This document shows positions 61,862 to 61,920 of a stretch of 61,920 nucleotides of DNA, piece by piece (the stretch's first letter is position 1; the number at the start of each line of letters is the position of its first letter). The notes under the pieces are model-generated. The model saw only the letters and a program-made list of their open reading frames with translations. It did not search any database and was not told the origin of the DNA. The translations under genes and the position numbers were made by a program. Origin of the DNA: Acidobacteriota bacterium (GTDB lineage Bacteria > Acidobacteriota > UBA6911 > RPQK01 > JACQSY01); contig JACQSY010000062.1 of assembly GCA_016211085.1 (NCBI GenBank), forward strand, positions 1 through 61,920. The letters are read 5' to 3'.

Positions 61862-61920
61862 TTACGCCGGGGCGTCGATAGCCACAGGCGGGGCTGATCA
61901 TGGGTGCAAGGGTTCGGAGG

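Overview
This window reads as a chromosomal segment of a Gram-negative (diderm) bacterium, most likely a member of the Acidobacteriota. The evidence is the complete set of outer-membrane genes (LptC/LptA-like, LptB, LolC, LolD, BamA, Skp, LpxD, FabZ, LpxA, LpxI), a protein at the right edge with the VWFA-type architecture common in Acidobacteriota, and the gene order rpoN-hprK-rapZ-PTS. The assignment rests on recalled gene content, not on a database search. Coding density is high, most neighbours are co-oriented and overlap by 4 bp, and no phage, transposase or CRISPR array is visible.

Layout: 0.5-1.1 kb holds an exported DUF6448-type protein. 1.2-7.6 kb holds recJ, a very long LptC/LptA-like protein, lptB and rpoN. 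After a duplicated intergenic repeat, 7.9-12.2 kb carries hprK, rapZ, an EIIA-Man-type protein, HPr and Enzyme I: a phosphotransfer chain with no sugar permease, so probably regulatory. 12.3-19.3 kb holds pgsA, a hydroxyacyl-CoA dehydrogenase/enoyl-CoA hydratase pair, ribH, a 276-bp MITE-like element, nusB, lysS and lolC-lolD. 19.5-30.9 kb holds clpC and then an envelope operon: bamA, skp, lpxD, fabZ, lpxA, lpxI, a Gfo/Idh oxidoreductase and a SpoIID/LytB-like lipoprotein. 30.9-36.6 kb holds miaA, gatB, a lone receiver protein and, on the minus strand, two MacB-type permeases and a SufT-like protein.

The most distinctive block is 36.8-46.6 kb: a gas vesicle operon (gvpF/L, gvpG, a tandem ArsA/Get3-type ATPase, gvpF/L, a GvpA-family protein, gvpF/L, gvpK, gvpJ, gvpA) running directly into two multidomain histidine kinases. 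The double ATPase has two intact P-loops and a CxxC pair in each half, as in Get3-type targeting factors, and is translationally coupled to gvp genes on both sides. No gvpN is present. This is the best candidate for an under-described system: a Get3-like chaperone dedicated to hydrophobic gas vesicle proteins, with the operon under sensor-kinase control.

The rest (46.7-61.9 kb) is mostly housekeeping: tRNA-Leu(CAG), a histidine phosphatase, a CoA-disulfide-reductase-like flavoprotein, RNase R, SelA, a cold-shock protein, PurH, a membrane HD-GYP protein, CoaX, an unrecognised conserved-looking protein, ComEC and a VWA protein. Two non-coding repeat families are scattered through the intergenic regions: a roughly 76-bp REP-like hairpin (four copies) and the MITE-like element (one full copy, one partial).
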